26,431 nucleotides of DNA, taken from assembly GCA_020080175.1 (NCBI GenBank), contig JAGHQL010000256.1, positions 1-26,431 on the forward strand, read 5' to 3'. The notes under the pieces were generated by a model, which worked only from the letters and a program-made list of their open reading frames with translations, made no database searches and had not been told where the DNA came from. Positions 10,559 through 21,327 of the stretch are shown here, piece by piece. The position numbers and the translations under genes were made by a program. Source of the DNA: Glutinoglossum americanum. Lineage: Eukaryota > Ascomycota > Geoglossomycetes > Geoglossales > Geoglossaceae. Numbering within the stretch: the stretch's first letter is position 1; every line of letters starts with the position of its first letter.

Positions 10559-12211
10559 TTTTTTTGTGGGGGGAGCGCTGTTAAGTCTGCTTATCAAGTT
10601 CGCTTCTGAGTAGTTTATTCACTTGTATTCACCGGTGAGAGCCCGGTCAACGACGGTAAAGGTGTTTTTGCGGACCTAGCGTCGGCCTGATAACGTAGTT
10701 TTGTCTACTTGTTCCGCCTTGGTCTATTTATCTTGCCCGGAAGATGGTGAAATACCCTAATTTTTTCAGAAGTTGGACGGGTGTCTACATTTTCATTACT
10801 CTCCTCTCCTTCGCACTGTCGTCGCGTCGTGGGACCATCGCCAGTCGAGTAGCTTCTCCTTCCCTTCCCTTCCTCCCTCGATGTCAGTATTTAAAATCGC
10901 TGGGTCACTACACTGTTGCCCCCTTTAGTTATTTTCTCGCTAGGCCCGCGATAGTGACGTGGAGATCATGTCTTTCGTTAGAATACCTATGGTACCTAAT
11001 TGGCTCGGGGATTGCGCGGTGTATGTCTTTGGATGCGTAGCCGTGATGTTGTCGGTGCCCGCGAGTTTGGCTGGGGATTTGCTGTGGGGACTTGCGTGTT
11101 GGAGGGGTAGGTAAGAGGTCAAGTAGTTTTAACATTGGATTTTGTGGGAATGGGGGCTGGGCGGCGTTAGGTTGCGCGCCGATGAGGGCGGTAGACCTTT
11201 CTATCTCCCAGCTCAACTTGTTGCGACCTTTCTTATCGCTTTTACTCGTTTTTTCTTCACTGTCTACCTCATGGTAGACGGCTTAGGGAGTCAAGTCGAG
11301 GCTTGGGGGGGGGGGGGTGGGCCAGAGTTGAGTCGCCTGTTTATCCTCTCGCTGTCTGACTTGATTATCCTGGCTCCTTCACTGACCTTTGATGTATTTT
11401 GAAGCTTGATTTATCTGACATGCCTAGACCATTTGGGGCGAGATTTGCGCGTTGTTGGTAATAAGTGTAGATCTGTTTGTCAGCTCGGTGATTGGCTCCA
11501 GGGTATGTGCCGTGTCACTGAATATCTATAGTGAAGCATTGAAACGGTTTGAATTCTCCAAGCACGGCAACTCAATGGACCCCAAATTAAACCTGGCCAA
11601 AATGCTGTGTCCTGCTTGGCTATGGATTTTACTATGGGAACATCAGCAATCATTGCTGGAGGAAAGCCCCCACTTTGTGAGGTTCACGCTGGCGGCCTGT
11701 TCGAAGCAAGCACCGACAGGGTATTCCACCTCATGTCTTTCAATGTTCGAACCCGGTTCGACGACGCCATAGGCTTGCTCTGGTTTGAGCGCCCTGTACG
11801 GATTTCGGTGCGCATCTCAAACTCGATTTCCGTGGCTGACGTCGAGTGCCTGCGTCTGGGAACGCACTATTTGGGAATATCATGGTGGCGGGATAGGATT
11901 CATTTAAACTGTGCCGAAGCGGTAGAATGGGATAGGCAGGGGGATTCGCTCCCCGTCTGTTGTCTTTAGACAGTCTGCATCACATCCTGCGCGGCAACCA
12001 ATGGGCAACTGAACGCCGAGCATAAATCGAACTTTCATCCTACCGCTTTGACTTCTTACTGATATAGCTACTACTCTGATGTGTCGCGTGATAAAACGAC
12101 ATCCGTTATTTGTTCTCCTCTCAGGGATAAACTGAAGCCGCCTCGATTGGTTGCAACATAGCGCATGCGACTGCACTGTTCGCCGAACTTAGAATGATTC
12201 TGATGCTGACG

Positions 12212-12227
12212 CACACACACACACACA
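12212..12227. repeat. CA dinucleotide microsatellite
   Basis: Eight CA units in a row, about 900 bp upstream of the BAH-PHD start codon. Simple repeat with no further structure. Confidence 0.95.
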
Positions 12228-13115
12228 TCCTCTTCTAACTCTGTTTGCCTATTGGCTGGTATGGTCCGTTTTGTTTCTATTCCGACGCTCTTGCGTTGCC
12301 TAGAATAAAACGTGCGTGGTCAGTTGGTGTGCTGCGCGAGAGAGAAAAATAAGAAAAAACTTTTCCTGCTGGGTTAACGTGGATTAGGCATGGTGTAAGT
12401 GCCGCAAAGTGGGAAAACGAACGAAGTTCTGCACTTCGCCCCTCCCTGCCGCCACCACTAGTACCCTAGCCATGTTCCATCTCTTTGTGCGTCATGATGA
12501 AGCAGGCGGGTGGAGCAAGAGTACAAATAGCGAGCGACTTCCCGAGAGAGTAAGGTGCAGTCTACCGAGCTGGTGGCGGATGATCGGTTCGCAAAGAAGG
12601 TACTGGAAACTGATAGATGAAAGTTGACTTGGCCTTTGGCTTTGAGAATGTGTGTGGGAATATCATGCTGTGTAAGCAGATGTAGAAAGATAGTTAAGTA
12701 TAAGTATAATATAACAACAGCCGGGTAACGGTGTGCGATTGCGGTCACTTAGCAAACATCTAATCTATCACCATCACCCGTTCTTGCCTGGCCCATCTTC
12801 CCGTCCATAACACTCCGTGGTTGGCGCGGCTCTTCAAAAGTACGTCTGCGCATATGCTCTGCCACTCTAAAGTATCATCTGATTAGTTATCGGTAGACGC
12901 TGTCCGAAGTCTCCGCGAAGCGTAGGAAGTCGCACCTTCTCGTTTTAACCCGCCGAGGTGAGGGAGTCGCAACTGTCGTCTGAACAAAAAAACTTGCATT
13001 CCTCACCATCCGCGCGTGCCTAGGCAACCAAGAATTGCGCTGCATAGTGGCGGAGGTCGCAGACACCACTAATACTTCTTGGCCGCTCTCAACTATCATT
13101 TCCGACCAAGTAAAG

Positions 13116-14529
13116 ATGGGTGTCACGAAACGGAGCTCGGTAAGCGGTCGTGGCGGCTCGTCCTCTTCGGCTCGTTCGGGCCTGGATTTGGCGGTTGTCC
13201 CCTTTACCGTAGAGCATAAGGGCAAACTTCAGAGAGCCAAGAAGCGGAGGTCGAGCACAAAGTTTGCTCCGCGAAGAGGATCTGCTGCATCCGTGAGTCA
13301 GAACCAGAGCTATTCCGATGAACTGCTCCCACTTCCTGTGGTTGTAAGACCACGTGATAAGTGGGAGGCACTCAAGCAACGTAGCATCTTCATGAGTAAG
13401 TCATATTATATTTTCTTTATTTGATACTTGATAGGATAGACCCTCGCTTTGGCATGGGTTCGCGCTATCATACGTCATACCCTATCAACATATCACTGAC
13501 TATCTCAGTTAATGATGAATTGTTCCGCGTTGGCCAAAATGTCTTCATCAACCACTCAAACATCACGCAGGGGACTGACCTCTCTGAGACTGACCTCCAC
13601 AACTTCTGGGCTGCTGAGGTAGTGGAAATTCGCGCCAACGACGCCCAGCATGTTTACCTTCGCATAGCGTGGTACTACTGGCCAGAGGAGCTATCAGGTG
13701 GCAGAAAATATTACCATGGGAGTAAAGAACTTATCGCGAGCAACCACATGGAGATCATTCACGCTACTACGGTTGCTGGGCGTGCGTCGATTAGTCGCTG
13801 GCAGGAAAATGATGGGTCGGAAGAATTAGATGGGTTCTTTTGGAGGCAGAGGTTGGACGTTATGACGAAGAAGCTTACTGTTGGCTCCCTTCCTCTTTCT
13901 CTCTTCCCCTGGCGGAGTTAGAAATACTAACGTTATCTACTTCAATCCCATAGCCAGTCCAGGAGTATTGCATCTGTGGCCGTGCCCATAATCCCGACAA
14001 AATGATGATTGGCTGCTCTAACCCGTCCTGCCGAAAATGGCTTCACAGCGAATGCATTGTCGAACAAACACTTCGTGGGATCTGCGGTTCCGGCATCCGG
14101 CCGCGGATCTCGATACCCGCTACCCCCGCATCTACCGCATCTCCGACGCTCATTACTGCTAACGGCGAACTAATGTCACCGTCGCCCTCTCCAACAAAAT
14201 ATGACCTCGAAGATGCTAGATCTTTAATCCTCCCACCACGCTCTACCATCCCAGTGACCCTCACTCCGAATCCCCTTCCCTCGGTGTCTAACAACATCCC
14301 TGCCGGTGAACCGATGGCACCCGTCATGAACCCCAATATCGAAGGCCTCATCAAAAACGGTGAACAGGGTCTCCGTATTATTGTCACTGACTTCTCGAGA
14401 AAGAAAATTATGGAGGATGGCAGTGTGGTGATGGGGGATGCTGACAACCAGGGGGAAGTAGCTGAGGAAGAGGGTGTTACCTGGGAAGAGAAGGTGTATT
14501 GCCTTGCATGCCGGGCTGAGATTCTCTAG
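13116..14529 (+). CDS. BAH-PHD chromatin reader, EPR-1-like
   Basis: Three exons: 13116-13395, 13440-13879, 13954-14529; 431 aa. Intron 1 is 44 bp (GTAAGT...GATAG); using the AG five bases earlier would give an immediate stop. Intron 2 is 74 bp, phase 0, with a perfect TACTAAC branch site. Residues 1-70 are basic and Ser-rich, a possible nuclear localisation region. A BAH domain spans about 80-215, with the conserved stretches HVYLRIAWYYWPEEL and ELIASNHMEIIHATTVAG. A zinc finger follows: C246-I-C248, C261-x4-C266, WLH271-x2-C274, then C423-x2-C426 only five residues from the end, giving a C4HC3 PHD finger split by about 148 residues. Fungal BAH-PHD proteins such as Neurospora EPR-1 read H3K27 methylation in facultative heterochromatin. 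Orthology to EPR-1 is inferred from architecture, not proven. Confidence 0.85.
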
Positions 14530-15129
14530 GCGGAACCAATGTCCGACGGCAGCGGGCTGACGGGGTGACGGGGAGAGACGGAGTTTGAACAAGATTGAAA
14601 TTGGAAATTTCTTATTATCCGACTCTTAGAGATGGGGGCGCCTATTGGGTCTTCTAGGCTGGGCTAATTTCCATTATCCCTTATTCCGCACCTTCTGCCT
14701 TCCGAGGGAATGGCAGAGGTGGGATTAATTACGAATCTGGCTACCCTACACAACTATAGATTCCGGACGATCGACTCGGTAGGAGCCACGTAGTGATCCG
14801 TTTTCTTTCTTTGTATACATTCGCTAGCATGTTGCATGTGCATACATTAGCAGAGACAGGCCGGCAGGGGAACGGTATGGCGTTCTTATTTCTACCTAGG
14901 GAGGTGGGATAGGGCAATAGAACTTCATTTTATCCTTGAGGTGCAGTTTAATTAGTAGTGGATAGTGTGCCAATGCTTCCCTGGCAGCCCTTATCTTGCA
15001 GCGCCCTGAGAGCTTGGAGAGGGTTTGATTCCTGAACAACGGTTGACTGGACGTACGTGCTCTGCTGTGAGGAGATTTAATGTGGTTAAATGAAACCCAG
15101 ACAAACCGGTAAACTAGCGTTGAAAGATG

Positions 15130-15156
15130 CACGTGAGAGCGACTGCGTCTCACGTG
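15130..15156. promoter_or_regulatory. Inverted pair of E-boxes (CACGTG) forming a hairpin
   Basis: CACGTGAGA at 15130-15138 and its exact reverse complement TCTCACGTG at 15148-15156 flank a 9-nt spacer. Each arm contains the palindromic CACGTG motif recognised by bHLH factors (Cbf1/Pho4/SREBP type). The motif starts are 21 bp apart, about two helical turns. It lies 600 bp past the BAH-PHD stop and 2 kb before the next gene, so any target is unclear. Confidence 0.45.
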
Positions 15157-16784
15157 AGTAGCCTTCATTTGGAAATTACTCTAGTTACTCCACGGCATCT
15201 GGCGTGCGTGTGCGGGGGGCCACGGTCATCCTTTGGGGTATATGAGCGAGATGGTAAGGGACCCGCCCTACCCAGGCTTTAATTCAGCTGTAGGTTTTAT
15301 TTATGTGCTATGTAGTATAAATTATAAATTGTCCAGATCTAGTGCACAAACACTGGTTTTGGGGGGCCGTGTTAGGGCATCAACAACGGGAGTTTTCCAA
15401 TTAGCTACCTTACGTAAGCAAGCACAACATCGCCCAGCCAAACCCGCCGATCTGTCCTGTCAATTAGGGGTCCAAGTGAGACATTTGCCAAAAGGGCTAC
15501 CCTCATAGGGCCGTTCGGTCGACCAAACCCATTCTCATTGTCCTGCATTGGCACTGGGGGTTGGCGGTCGGTGATGTTAATGGCTCATTAGCGTCGTTAC
15601 TCGATTTACTTGACTATTCGAGCAATTGGCCAAGTCGCTGGCCTGACAACGGGGACAGGATGTAACCTACCTAGCCTTCGACAATGCGTTAATTCGGAAT
15701 GGGCAGGATAACCGACTCGCCAACTCTATATTCGATTGATCCTAACTCCCATTGTGCATACCTTTTGTGTATGGGAGGTTTCTTCGCGGCATATCGGATA
15801 ATTAGAGCCTCCCTATGTTCCAGAACCGTAAGGGAGAGGAACCTTTAGTTTTATCTTCGTCTGTGTCCCTGCTCTGTTCCTGTACATTCGCCTAGCCCTT
15901 CACCTCAACCTATAGCTAGGAGGCACAAGCGGAGAGCATCATCTTGTATTACCATAGCTAACCGCTGGCCATGTTGAAAGACTTCAACCTGATGGCCAGT
16001 TGACGCGGTGATGTTAAGCTTTTCAGAAAGTTTTAACTAGAGCGGCATTGAGCCTTTTAGCTTAGGGGGGTTTGTGGGGTTGCGGAGAAAAAGTGGCTGT
16101 CCAATCCTTGCCTTGTTGGGTTCTGTGTATCTACGGTGCTGTGTATGTGACTTGGCACTCACATTTTCTTGGTCGAGTTGAGGAAATGCTGTGGCGTGTC
16201 GGGGTGTACGTTGTGGTAGGAGGGGATCTTACAGATCAGGTTTGTCGATTTGGATAAACAACCCTCATCGGAGCGTGAAGGCATTAACTAGGCTTCTTGA
16301 GGACGTGTTAGGCCGTGTTCTTAGTGAGTTGCTATATTGGCTCTTTCAGACTATTCCGGTACCTCTAGTCCTACGCTTAGTGGGTTCGGGGATATTTTTG
16401 GTCGTGAAAGCTTCTGTTTGCCTCCGTAACCTTCAGCTGGGGGCGTATACCATGGCTAGCTGAGCGATCGCTCCGCTCACACTGGGCAGCGGGACCGAAG
16501 GTTGAAATGCTAGTTGGCAGATCTCGTATATGTAAATTGGTAGTCTCTGGAGGGTGTGTGAAATGAGAACTACTCTAATCATAGGATAACGTTACACTAA
16601 CTTCTACTGTATTCTAGTTAGTTGAGTTGGTGCCTACTTCGTTTAGTAATACCTTGCGTTAGTGGCTGGGGCATCAGAGCAGTCGTAAGAAAGGGAAGAG
16701 TCATCAAGCTAAGGTAGTTGCCCTAATCACTCTAATCCAATCCAAGGCTGCGTGCGGAGGCCGTCCGGCCCAAAAAATCAACCA

Positions 16785-16820
16785 TAAGCCACAATCGCAT
16801 ACGATAGGGACTGTGGCTTA
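16785..16820. repeat. Short inverted repeat (TAAGCCACA / TGTGGCTTA)
   Basis: Perfect 9-bp arms at 16785-16793 and 16812-16820 with an 18-nt spacer. A third AAGCCACAA copy in direct orientation lies about 50 bp downstream. It sits 390 bp upstream of the membrane-protein ATG and could be a regulator site, but no known factor is recognised. Confidence 0.4.
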
Positions 16821-17203
16821 GCGACTACCACCGCCAAGCCACAACCCGCCTGCGTGTAAAACTCCCGGCTCTAATCTTCGGTTTCGACACCTTCATCGCA
16901 GATCTTTGTGTATATTGGTTTGCCGCCCGGCAAACCCGAGCATGGTATGCGTGGTGTGATGGTGAGGGTGGTTTTGTGCTGGGAGCTCGAACCCCAATCA
17001 TCGCCTTAAGCGCTGGAGCCTGGCAGCATGTCTCAGGCCCCTGCGCCAATATGAAACGCTTGTCTGCGGCACAGCTCTCTTTACTTTTAGGGGCGGTGCG
17101 CCCTAGCACCTGCGGATGTGGCGATATAAGAGGGGAATTGCCTGCAACATGTCACTTCGCAGATACGCAGGTTCTTGCTGCCGTCACCTACTAAAATCCG
17201 CGA

Positions 17204-18859
17204 ATGTTAGCCTTTCAGGTGAATTGCCCCAGCCCGCCACTACACGCCAATTATGTATCTTCTCCTAACATCCGTGGAACTTTTGACATCCTGTGGAGCT
17301 CCCTCGGCACTCTATTGCTTTGTACATGGACGGTCCAATCTCTCAATGTACCGCCGCAAGTGCGCTGCCACACAGCGTTACGGAAGTGGCGATGGAAGCT
17401 GAAGTTATTCTTTTGGAAGGTGGTATGGATGCTTGTCACAGTTCTGGCGCCAGAATACCTGGTTTCTCAAGCGCTTGCGGAACGACTCTCTGCAGGGTGG
17501 TCTTGCGAGAAGCTAAGGCGGTGGGCAGAGGAGGATGGGGTGGAATGGACGATGACGCATTCTTTTTTTGCGGATATGGGGGGGTTTGTGATCCGGTTTA
17601 CGGATGGGACTCCAGAGGCTGAAGGTGGTTCTGGAACGGATTCTGGGCTAGGGAAGTATAGGGATGCATCCACCCAGACTGCTGAAGCTCCAGCATCGCC
17701 AGAACCTCCTGGAGAAGGAGTTGCGGCCGAGAGCGAAATCTCTGAAAGCCCTCCGGGTGGGGCTTCATTAGTCCACCACGTTGAAACACCTCCCATTGGG
17801 GTTGCAGAGAATACACCCGTCGACGCTAGAGAGCACGCAGCTCTAGCTACGGAGACTATCCGACAAGACGAGCACCCTCCCCCTGCCCGGGCCATCAATG
17901 ACCCAGAATCAGGACCAACCCCCAAATCCATGATAAACCAAATTCTATCCCAGCAAGCCCTTCTCTCAGTGAAACACGACACCCTAGCCCAAAATATATC
18001 CTGTCTCCGCGGGAATGCTTGGAGCGTTGATGCTGCGCAACTTCTCCTGGCTCGCGAACTCGGCCTCATATCTGCCCTCCCCGCCGTCACCGAGGAAGAG
18101 CTCGAAGACCAAAGCAAAGCCGACGTCGCAGTTAGAGCCCTCGCAATAGTCCAAGTCTCATGGATGATGTTCCAGCAACTCGAGCGGGGAGTCAAACACC
18201 TCCCGTCATCGCAGCTTGAGATTGTAGTCCTCGCCTTCGCGGCATGCGCGGGCGTGGTGTATGGACTTCGGTGGTGTAAGCCTAAGGATGTTCAGACCCC
18301 ACGGTATGTTGATGCTAGTCGGTATCCGCGGGATGCGGATGAGCTTGCGAGGGTTGGGGTTGAGGGGCCGGCGCAGAGCTGGGTGTTTTGGAGCGATGGC
18401 GTTTCAGCAATCTCAAATGTTGCTGTGCATCGGTATAAAGAGAAGGTGTATCCGCATGCGATGTTGAGGGTTGCGGTGGGGGGTTTTTTCGCATCGACAG
18501 TATTTGGGCTTTTGCATTGTATTGCTTGGAATTTCGAGTTCCCGACGCCGACGGAGAGGCTTCTCTGGAGGGTGGCTGCAGTCGGTACCGCTGCGATTCC
18601 GAGCATCGCTTGGGTGGCTAGTTTGGTTTGTATTGGACTGATTTTCCTCTACACCCTAGCTAGGCAGAGGTCGATCGCTACGGCCGGGCAATCCGAGGCG
18701 ACAGCTAATATGTTCAAGACTAGTTTTAGTTTCTTGGGCATCGTGTACGTTATAGCGCGTTTGTATATTACGGTGGAGGTTTTTCGAGCATTGTGGTACC
18801 TCCCACCAGGAGCGTTCTTAATAACTCCTTGGATATTTTCTTCTCCTAGGATTACTTAA
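17204..18859 (+). CDS. Fungus-specific multi-pass membrane protein, function unknown
   Basis: 551 aa in one exon as called. It belongs by its conserved ends to a large, uncharacterised fungal membrane-protein family. The N-terminal signature SPNIRGTFDILWSSLGTLLLCTW (about 19-41) leads to NVP, then a helix 66-88 and WTMTHSFFADMGGF (about 115-128). The C-terminus ends RLYITVEVFRALWYLPPGAF...W. Hydrophobic segments lie near 25-45, 66-88, 338-358, 420-445, 455-488 and 505-535. Residues 132-280 are an acidic, Pro/Ser/Glu-rich loop, probably disordered. Family members often start with a signal peptide. The called start lacks one, and CCTTTCAG at 17211-17218 with TACTAAA (17190-17196) resembles an intron end, so an upstream first exon (for example 17051-17170) is possible. 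Function and compartment are unknown. Confidence 0.8.
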   Translation: MLAFQVNCPSPPLHANYVSSPNIRGTFDILWSSLGTLLLCTWTVQSLNVPPQVRCHTALRKWRWKLKLFFWKVVWMLVTVLAPEYLVSQALAERLSAGWSCEKLRRWAEEDGVEWTMTHSFFADMGGFVIRFTDGTPEAEGGSGTDSGLGKYRDASTQTAEAPASPEPPGEGVAAESEISESPPGGASLVHHVETPPIGVAENTPVDAREHAALATETIRQDEHPPPARAINDPESGPTPKSMINQILSQQALLSVKHDTLAQNISCLRGNAWSVDAAQLLLARELGLISALPAVTEEELEDQSKADVAVRALAIVQVSWMMFQQLERGVKHLPSSQLEIVVLAFAACAGVVYGLRWCKPKDVQTPRYVDASRYPRDADELARVGVEGPAQSWVFWSDGVSAISNVAVHRYKEKVYPHAMLRVAVGGFFASTVFGLLHCIAWNFEFPTPTERLLWRVAAVGTAAIPSIAWVASLVCIGLIFLYTLARQRSIATAGQSEATANMFKTSFSFLGIVYVIARLYITVEVFRALWYLPPGAFLITPWIFSSPRIT

Positions 18860-19237
18860 TATTGTCGTCGCTTCTTCATTAGCAGCCTCTGACCGCTCAT
18901 GACTCACTTAGACGCCCTGACCTGGAGTTGCTCGTGCTGTGGAGAGGTCGCCAATTTTACCATATGGCAGGGCGCATTATCTGCCCTGTAGATATGGATT
19001 TCTGCATTGAACGACCTAACTGTGCTGTGATAGGGGGCTAGGAGTGAGGTACACCGGTCCCACTGGCGTAGCACTGGATGTCAATGGCGTGGCATCGGTG
19101 AACGGCATACAGCGTAGATGTTGTTGATGCTGGCCACCTTGGTCACTGTATAGTCTCTGCGCCAACGACTCGTCGGCATTGACCGAGCTGGAGACATGCC
19201 AGCGAAGTAGGCGCCCATTTGTTCATAGCTTATATTT

Positions 19238-19279
19238 CTAAAGGGTATATAGGATAACTGTCAAGCTATATCCCTTTAG
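19238..19279. repeat. 42-bp hairpin-forming inverted repeat
   Basis: The left arm CTAAAGGGTATATAG (19238-19252) and right arm CTATATCCCTTTAG (19266-19279) are complementary except for one extra base in the left arm. The loop is 13 nt. There is no T run or U-tract after it, and similarity does not extend beyond the arms. Confidence 0.7.
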
Positions 19280-20066
19280 GTGTTCCCCCACCAGCCCTGT
19301 GTGGGAATCAACTCAGTTTAATGGACTGCGTAAGCATGTAGCTCAACTGCTGTTCAACCAGTAACCAGTCAAACCGTTAGTCGTATTCAGTTAAATTTAG
19401 GATACTTCCAGCCTGGATCACCGAGCGTCACTGAAACGTGGAACATATCGCCTAACCTGGACTGTCTTGCCTAACTCTTGGCTACGCCCAAACGGGACAG
19501 GAGCGGAAGCCTCACGCATTTGACTAGAGCGATGCTGATATCTGGGTATTCTGCGCTTGAGAGCACAGGATATTCTACGGTATATTAAATGTTGATATAA
19601 GCGGATAGCGGTTTAACATTTGATAATAGTCGTAAATCTTCGAGGATGCAGAAAATATCCTACGTCATAATAGAGAGACTCATATACTCATACGCTCAGT
19701 TAGTGAGGTAGGTATACAACTACCATGAGTCGTTAGAAGTAAAAGTAGAGATAGGGTTCCCTCATTATAAATCCCATTGCCTTAGCGTCTTCCAATATAT
19801 CCAAGAGATCGTCATTATGTTTCGCGGTGAGATAACAGTACTACAATATAGGGGCCGTCGGACACCCTAAATTATGACCAGGAGATCCAACCCCTATGCA
19901 TTTACACATCTAGCAGCAGCATTCGCTGCATCCCTTACAACACTCAAAGGCGCAGATCCCCGCTAGCCTAACGACAACGCAAGATGCATCAGCCATCCCG
20001 CCAGTTCCTACTATATAGGACCGGCTGAGTAGAGATAGGGTTAGGTTGGGGTGAAACGCACAGCTC

Positions 20067-20111
20067 GCCCAAAAATCCACCACGAAGGTGGAGTTGTGGC
20101 TGTTGTTGGGC
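20067..20111. repeat. Nested inverted repeats
   Basis: An inner hairpin, TCCACC-ACGAA-GGTGGA (20076-20092), sits inside outer arms GCCCAA (20067-20072) and TTGGGC (20106-20111). Short; may be chance. Confidence 0.4.
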
Positions 20112-20778
20112 GGTCATGTTCGGCATGGGTCCCTGCAAAGAGGGTGGGTAATTAATAACATGAATAGAGTAAGAGAAGGGCTGAAGGGGCTTCCTAAACG
20201 CACAGGTTGTTCGTCGCTCAGGCGCGGAGTCCGCGCAGCCTCTGCCACCGGTCGAGCAACTCTCGCAGGCTGCTGGAGTTCAAGCGACTGTTGCTGAGGC
20301 ATTTCCTTCCGTCGGCGGGCTCGCTGGCGTTGCTTTTGCTGTTGTGGTCTTAGATTTGAATACCTTAAGAGGGTTATACGGCCGGTTTAGCGGATGAAAA
20401 CGACAGAACAACAACGATATGGTAGCATAGGAAGGACCGGGCGGAGCGGGAAATGACGAGGAGTCGGAAATATAGGTGTCGTCAGGATCGGGCAGCTGAA
20501 GGCTCTACCGGATTAGCGTGCAGGCACGATCGGGTGATACGGGCCATTGTAGCTGAAGAGTGGGGTGGTAGATGCGTTGGCCGCAACGATTTTGCCCTCA
20601 CGCATGGAGGGGTTTGTGGCCCTTCATTCGCTCATGAGACCTGCTTCTCTATGTACGGTGACGTCGAGGTGAACGTGCCGCTGTGCCATGGGTTGACCGG
20701 CATAGCTGGGCGATTGGTTCGGGTGTCGGGGTGCCGATGGATCATGTGAGCCCACTTGTGAGACTGTAAGCTCGGAGG

Positions 20779-20832
20779 GATCTAATCTGGGGGATCCAAT
20801 CTGGGGGATCTAATCTGGGAGATCTAATCTGA
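20779..20832. repeat. 14-bp tandem repeat, 4 copies
   Basis: Four copies of a 14-bp unit close to GATCTAATCTGGGG; one copy has GATCCAATCT and one ends GGGA. It shares its period, but not its sequence, with the array at 2042-2153. Confidence 0.9.
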
Positions 20833-21327
20833 AGGGGGTATGAGAGATTACTTTGAATATTTTTGGTGGTATTCCTAGCTATGGTTGGTTAATAGAGTCA
20901 CGTGGTGTTTGCGACGTTGGATCGATGCTTCACAACCTGCCTAACTCCCGTTGGGGCAAGCCGCTTCCCGAGTTACCCCGATCTGCCGTACTACAACGAC
21001 AGCTATGTAAACTCCTTTTGGAAGATAAAGCATTGCTCCTATGGAACGCTGGAAGTCACTAAAACCCCGTCAGGGCTGTGCAGGGCGTGTTGCGGATGGT
21101 ATGCCGCGAGGCTAACTGCGCTGGCCGGAGAGTTAGGCAACTTTGGTATCTTGCTTCAGTTAAGAGTTAGGCCTGAAGGTCCAATATACTATTCTAGCTA
21201 CTTCCGGTGGGCGAGTCTGTTATACTAACCACTTTAGCGTGAAAACGAAGAGGCAAAACTGCGCAGGGTGCAGGTGCCACCCGAACTGTAGAACCAATTA
21301 CTTGAGGCAACGGTCGCATTGTCGTTA

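Larger units (their letters stand above)
8187..13115. other. Gene-poor interval between phytochrome and BAH-PHD genes
   Basis: About 4.9 kb with no coding sequence I can support. Open frames are short, single-exon, and show no family motifs; one of 120 codons at 11607-11969 is the longest and unrecognised. Identifiable items are a tRNA-like unit on the minus strand (10461-10558), a G run at about 11307-11318, and a CA microsatellite at 12212-12227. The left end presumably holds the phytochrome 3' UTR and the right end the BAH-PHD promoter. Confidence 0.6.
14530..17203. other. Non-coding interval between the BAH-PHD and membrane-protein genes
   Basis: About 2.7 kb without a supportable gene. 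It contains a hairpin built from two CACGTG boxes (15130-15156), a short hairpin at 15965-15999, and a 9-bp inverted repeat at 16785-16820. The right end (about 16900-17203) should contain the promoter, or a first exon, of the membrane-protein gene; GATATAAGAG near 17123-17132 is TATA-like. Confidence 0.6.

Noticed and set aside
11452-11969. Two overlapping plus-strand open frames of 106 and 120 codons
   Set aside because: No recognisable motif, no signal peptide, no splice context, and both lie in a region otherwise empty of coding signal.
13396-13434. Shorter intron 1 in the BAH-PHD gene, ending at the AG at 13433-13434
   Set aside because: It gives an in-frame stop immediately after the junction; the AG five bases later restores the frame.
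16940-17040. tRNA-Leu-like sequence on the minus strand, with a T arm at 16980-16996 and a CTTAAGG anticodon-like loop
   Set aside because: The T stem is good, but the B box misses its final C, no acceptor partner or A box is found, the variable region is too short for tRNA-Leu, and there is no T run after it.
17467-18195. 242-codon minus-strand open frame
   Set aside because: It is antisense to the membrane-protein gene, Ser/Ala-rich through codon-bias reflection, and has no motif.
20453-21228. Plus-strand open frames of 98 and 108 codons
   Set aside because: No family motif in either; they flank a tandem repeat and look like chance frames in intergenic DNA.
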